Below are positions 60,438 to 64,000 of a stretch of DNA of 64,000 nt, piece after piece; the first letter of the stretch is position 1, and each line of letters begins with the position of its first letter. This DNA comes from Halichondria panicea (Eukaryota > Porifera > Demospongiae > Suberitida > Halichondriidae). Position numbers and translations under genes: made by a program. The DNA is taken from positions 7,574,517-7,638,516 of the forward strand of contig NC_087380.1 of assembly GCF_963675165.1 (NCBI RefSeq), in the 5' to 3' direction. The notes under the pieces are model-generated. The model ran no database searches. It saw only the letters and a list, made by a program, of their open reading frames with translations, and was not told the origin of the DNA.

Positions 60438-61493
60438 TCAGTACATCATAAATGAATCAAATCCTCTGATGTCTTTACCGTCACCATCCTCAGTAACTTG
60501 ATTTTGTTTCTTCTTCTTACTCTTTTTCTGTTCTTTAGTCAACCCACCACTTCCTTTAATAATAGGCTCCCTAATTTTCTCTGCACGCACACCATACGGT
60601 TGTTGGTTGAATCCCTCCAGTCTAACTCTTTGTTCATTGGTTATGTAACTCTGCTCCCTCAACCATCTCTCATGGCTGTATGGCTCCTCACTCCCGTCAA
60701 CATCGTCTTCCTCCAGCTCTTCCTGCAATTCTTGCAGCTGCTCATGAGGCTGCTGCCACGGTGGAAACGAGAAACTAGTGCTCATCCCCCCGGCCAGGTG
60801 CTCTGGTTGCTTATACGGAGAACTGTATATGTTTGTTACAGGTGCATGATGGAGGTTAGGCAAGACAGGGAGTTGTCTTATCGCAACAGCTCTTCTTTCT
60901 CTTCGATTGGACCGTGGATCGCTGGACGGGTTAGAAGGTTCTGATGTTCGCAATGGTCTTCGTGGCAGCTCCGGACTGAGATAGGAGGAACTTGCTTGAG
61001 CACGGGTGACAGGTATAGAGTGTCTACGAGGGCTTAGGGGTGGAGGTGATATGGAAATGATGGGGGGATTCTTTGGCTTCAGTTGGGGGCTATTGTACAT
61101 TGGAAACACGTTGGCTAGTGAAGGACGATTGGTCTTGCCTACAAGAGCATCGGGGTCAAATCCACCTCTCGTGTGATCATCCTCTGACGAAGAGGGGGGG
61201 TCAGTTTGTGGTCGCATCTGCGCTCCAGGTGTGTAGTTTGCAAGGTGAGAAATGGGATTTCCAGAAAATGGACCATTAAATGCACCGAATGGAATTGGAC
61301 GTGGAGCGAATGGATTCATGTTATTGTAACAATCTTTAATAGAAGGCTTTCCAACTGGTGACGGCGTTCTGTCCTTCTCCTTTTTTCTCCTAATCCACGG
61401 CTTCATGATTGCTTGTTTCCATTTGGGCTTGCTCTCTCTCTCTCTTTCCAGGGTACTTGGAGCACTCCAGGGTGGGTAAGGTATTGAAGCCAT
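60438..61493 (-). CDS. Unknown proline/serine-rich protein with an NPF motif
   Basis: Single open exon of 351 residues from the ATG at 61,491-61,493. Not recognised. Visible features: a basic N-terminus (KPWIRRKKEKDR), NNMNPFAPRPIPFGAF with an EH-binding NPF motif, several SPP/PRR proline-basic sites (ISPPPLSPRRHS), a glutamate-rich stretch (QELQEELEEDD), a conserved-looking segment SHERWLREQSYITNEQR, and a lysine-rich tail before GFDSFMMY. Predicted mostly disordered. A CTGCAG acceptor-like sequence just upstream suggests a possible 5' UTR intron. It faces DPYD head to head and converges with NKAPD1 (156 bp). Confidence 0.72.
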   Translation of the reverse strand: MASIPYPPWSAPSTLERERESKPKWKQAIMKPWIRRKKEKDRTPSPVGKPSIKDCYNNMNPFAPRPIPFGAFNGPFSGNPISHLANYTPGAQMRPQTDPPSSSEDDHTRGGFDPDALVGKTNRPSLANVFPMYNSPQLKPKNPPIISISPPPLSPRRHSIPVTRAQASSSYLSPELPRRPLRTSEPSNPSSDPRSNRRERRAVAIRQLPVLPNLHHAPVTNIYSSPYKQPEHLAGGMSTSFSFPPWQQPHEQLQELQEELEEDDVDGSEEPYSHERWLREQSYITNEQRVRLEGFNQQPYGVRAEKIREPIIKGSGGLTKEQKKSKKKKQNQVTEDGDGKDIRGFDSFMMY

Positions 61494-61878
61494 GCTAGCA
61501 AACTGCAGCAAATAAATTTTTAACAGTAAAATAAATTGGTAGCTATAGCAAGCGCTAGCAGTACTGAAAGGGCAGTTTATCTTATTGAACAGTCTTGCAG
61601 GAGTAAAACATACCTTTGTGTGTTCCCTTGTGTGCCTGCAACATCAATGGGCTAATGATATTCATGGCCTGTTTGCAGGTTGCAAAAAGCTACAAGATCC
61701 ACCCCCTTTTCTATCCCATCCAGCCACTCCCTCAGCATCACGTGACCGCATGCTTCATGCAGCTTTTGTTGTTCTTTAGAAAGGTGGGCGTGGTAGGTCT
61801 GACCTTCCTACAGTTTCATAGCTACTCTGCCCACTCGTACTCCTAGATCCTCCAGCTTGTCCAGCTCGCCCTCTCAGA
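61494..61878. promoter_or_regulatory. Putative shared promoter, unknown gene / DPYD
   Basis: 385 bp between divergent start codons. Short open frames within it show no resemblance to known proteins. Inferred from position. Confidence 0.35.
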
Positions 61879-62736
61879 ATGACCCACATATATGTATCTA
61901 AAGATACACCAGATATAGAGGTAGGTATAGTGCAGTGGTCCAATGCACTGGTTGCAATGAGTGCATGCTATACCTCACAGAGTCTGCTTGCCCTGAACCC
62001 TCGTGTGACTAACCATGCCAGCCTGGTCTCCACTAACAAGACAAAGCAAGCTCGCAAGTACTGGAGAAGGAACAAGGACAAGTCATGCTCTGTAAGGAAC
62101 GGTTTATTTATAATCATGCTGTTAAAGTGATCCACCCACTATTATTAACTATGGGATATAATTATAATCATTATTTCCTCATGCACGTGTATACATGATT
62201 TTTGTTGCAGTACACTAAATTATGGACAGCAGAAAATTGAAGAGTCAGAATATTTGTGTAATGTGTAGTACCAAGGGCGTATAAAAGAAGAGAGGGCATG
62301 CAACTCCACTATCAGTACACGTAGCTAGCAGAGTTCAAACGTGGGCGGAGGAATGTGTGCATTTGCATGAAGTGCTAAAAATAGAAGTTTCATTTCATGC
62401 ACAGTCATGCACATTCAACCGCCCACGTTTGAACTCTGCTCATATAGGAGTTGCATGCCCTCTCTTCTTTTATACACCCTTGGTAGTACAATGTATAATT
62501 AGTACTATGTCTATTCTTCTCATTGTAATGTCTATTGTATCATTATTTACCATTATATGCAGTCATGTGCTACAACCAAAGAGCACAACTTTGATGACAT
62601 CAAGCACACTACACTGAGTGAGAGAGCTGCTCTCAAGGAGGCGGGGCGTTGTCTCAAGTGTGCCGACGCCCCCTGTCAGAAGAGCTGCCCTACTCAACTT
62701 GACATCAAGTACTTCATCACCTGCATCTCAAACAAG
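61879..62736 (+). CDS. DPYD: Dihydropyrimidine dehydrogenase, N-terminal exons only
   Basis: First enzyme of uracil/thymine catabolism (cytosolic, NADPH-dependent, FAD/FMN/4Fe-4S). Three in-phase exons: 61879-61920 ([14 protein letters not shown]), 61981-62091 ([15 protein letters not shown] to CS) and 62563-62736. The third carries [12 protein letters not shown], then the first cluster-binding segment [20 protein letters not shown] with its Cys set intact, and ends SNK/GT. The family protein is about 1025 residues and only the first 109 are here. The following 690 bp hold repeats and then 18S rRNA, with no further exon seen. The gene is cut by the end of this locus or by a bad join, not by a stop codon. 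Confidence 0.95.
62266..62489. repeat. Foldback element in DPYD intron 2
   Basis: Inverted arms of nearly 100 bp each: GTAGTACCAAGGGCGTATAA..., GAGGGCATGCAACTCC and CAGAGTTCAAACGTGGGCGG on the left are mirrored on the right. No coding capacity. Confidence 0.8.
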
Positions 62737-62941
62737 GTGTGTGATAAGAAAGTTAGTAGATTTTTAGTAGAGTTTCTTTTGAAGCGGTGAAGAATTAGTT
62801 GTTTCTCAAGAAAGAACTACACTAGCAGGTTTTGACTGACTTTTCTCTCATTGTATTCATTGTCTATACTCAATTAATTGTGACAGCTGGTGCATTGAAT
62901 GACATACATGTGTGCGTACCTGCTTCACCCCACAGCGTTAA

Positions 62942-63425
62942 ATAATATCTTTCAACAGCCATAACTTTAGTATTGTTGATCCAATGCCAAAAATTTCTGA
63001 AAGCTTAGAAAGAGATCTCAATCCAAAATTTTGTCCGTGCCCTAATTTGTCATTTTTCGGCCTCGGACCATGGGCTATTTATTATCCATGGTATCGCCAA
63101 ATTGGCAAATTCTTTTATCTCTCAAATATCAACTTTGATGACACCATTTGAAAGGTCTCTTTCTAAGCTTTCAGAAAATCATAAAATTTTTGACATTGGA
63201 TCCACAGAATTCAAGTTATAGCAGCTGAAAGAGTCCCCGAACCATTGATTAAATTGTGGAGGGGGAACATCTTTCAACAGCCATTAACTTGAGTACCGTT
63301 CATCCAATGTCAAAAATACTATAATTTTCTGAAAGCTTAGAAGGAGACCTTTCAAATGATGTGTTTCAATCCAAAACTCCTTCGGAGCCTAAATTTGACA
63401 TTTTTCGGCCTCGGACCATGGGCTA
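62942..63425. repeat. Hairpin repeats (one full, one half) ending at the rRNA junction
   Basis: A complete unit (62,942-63,235; apex CCATGGGCTATTTATTATCCATGG) is followed by the left half of a second unit (from about 63,270). That half stops inside its apex at CCATGGGCTA, where 18S sequence begins. Same family as 7,618-7,990. Confidence 0.75.
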
Positions 63426-63526
63426 GGTTAAGGTCTCGTTCGTTATCGGAATTAACCAGACAAATCACTCCACCAACTAAGAACGGCCATGCACCACCAC
63501 CCATAGAATCAAGAAAGAGCTCTCAA

Positions 63527-63557
<31 letters not shown>

Positions 63558-63589
63558 GAGTTTCCCCGTGTTGAGTCAAATTAAGCCGC

Positions 63590-63668
<79 letters not shown>

Positions 63669-63781
63669 GACTTTGATTTCTCATAAGGTGCCGATGGAGT
63701 CAAACATTAACATCCACCGATCCCTAGTCGGCATAGTTTATGGTTAGGACTACGACGGTATCTGATCGTCTTCGAACCCCT

Positions 63782-63829
<48 letters not shown>

Positions 63830-63832
63830 CTA

Positions 63833-63864
<32 letters not shown>

Positions 63865-64000
63865 CTGACAATTAAATACGAATGCCCCCAACTGTCCCTC
63901 TTAATCATTACTTCGGCCCTAGAAACCAACAAAATAGGACCGAGGTCCTCTTCCATTATTCCATGCTAATGTATTCAGGCGATAGCCTGCCTTGAACACT
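63426..64000 (-). rRNA. 18S rRNA, internal fragment (3' side cut, runs off window)
   Basis: The reverse complement contains universal 18S landmarks in order: GTGAAATTCTTGGATTTATG, CGATCAGATACCGTCGTAG, AACTTAAAGGAATTGACGGA, TGCGGCTTAATTTGACTCAA, TGGTGGTGCATGGCCGTTCT and GATAACGAACGAGACCTTAA. This is roughly the third quarter of the gene. It breaks off at the low-coordinate end just after AACGAGACCTTAACC, inside the molecule, where repeat DNA takes over. Small oddities at usually fixed sites (ACTAGTGCGAAAGC where ACT-N-CTGCGAAAGC is expected) leave open a degenerate copy or another eukaryote as source. Confidence 0.97.

Overview
This is nuclear DNA of an animal, and most likely a demosponge. 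The genes are intron-rich, with short GT-AG introns. Three intronless, near-identical metabotropic-glutamate-type receptor genes lie in tandem, a type of expansion known from sponges. Clear animal orthologues are present: PIF1, MPV17L2, the PKA catalytic subunit, MED8, ALG2, TTC33, DYNLT5, NKAPD1, CIMAP2 and DPYD. A partial 18S rRNA at the right end has a sponge-like sequence. The sponge assignment is inference from gene content; everything else was read by eye. Coordinates of multi-exon genes are whole coding spans, and exon limits are in the evidence text.

Layout. 1-2.6 kb: 3' part of PIF1 helicase (+), convergent with MPV17L2 (-, 2.8-4.5 kb). 5.65-9.2 kb: a malate/L-lactate dehydrogenase-2 family enzyme (-), divergent from PKA catalytic subunit (+, 9.6-12.7 kb). 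13.0-18.1 kb: a 14-exon gene whose product joins a degenerate, P-loop-less kinesin motor fold, a DEP domain and ankyrin repeats. 17-38.5 kb: a tandem array in which the 3' exons of that gene and a family C GPCR gene (-) occur three times. Only the first copy of the ankyrin exons looks functional; the second and third are decayed. The array has been invaded by two foldback elements whose arms are tandem repeats, and by several MITE-like elements. 39-50.7 kb: a 16-exon gene for a two-EH-domain protein with NPF/DPF motifs and a charged coiled-coil C-terminus, full of minisatellites. 51.5-62.7 kb: compact genes CIMAP2(-), MED8(+), ALG2(-), TTC33(+), DYNLT5(-), NKAPD1(+), an unknown proline-rich protein (-) and the first three exons of DPYD (+).

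From 38.5 kb to the right end the genes alternate strand without exception. This gives short head-to-head pairs (225-446 bp between start codons) and short convergent tails. At 63,425 the sequence passes abruptly from the centre of a hairpin repeat into the inside of an 18S rRNA gene. This is either a real rDNA insertion or an assembly join, and DPYD is not completed in the window.

Functional themes are mixed. They include ciliary or microtubule-related genes (CIMAP2, DYNLT5-like, the kinesin-like protein), endocytosis (the EH protein), signalling (PKA, receptors), N-glycosylation (ALG2), pyrimidine catabolism (DPYD), transcription (MED8) and genome maintenance (PIF1). Nothing suggests an operon.
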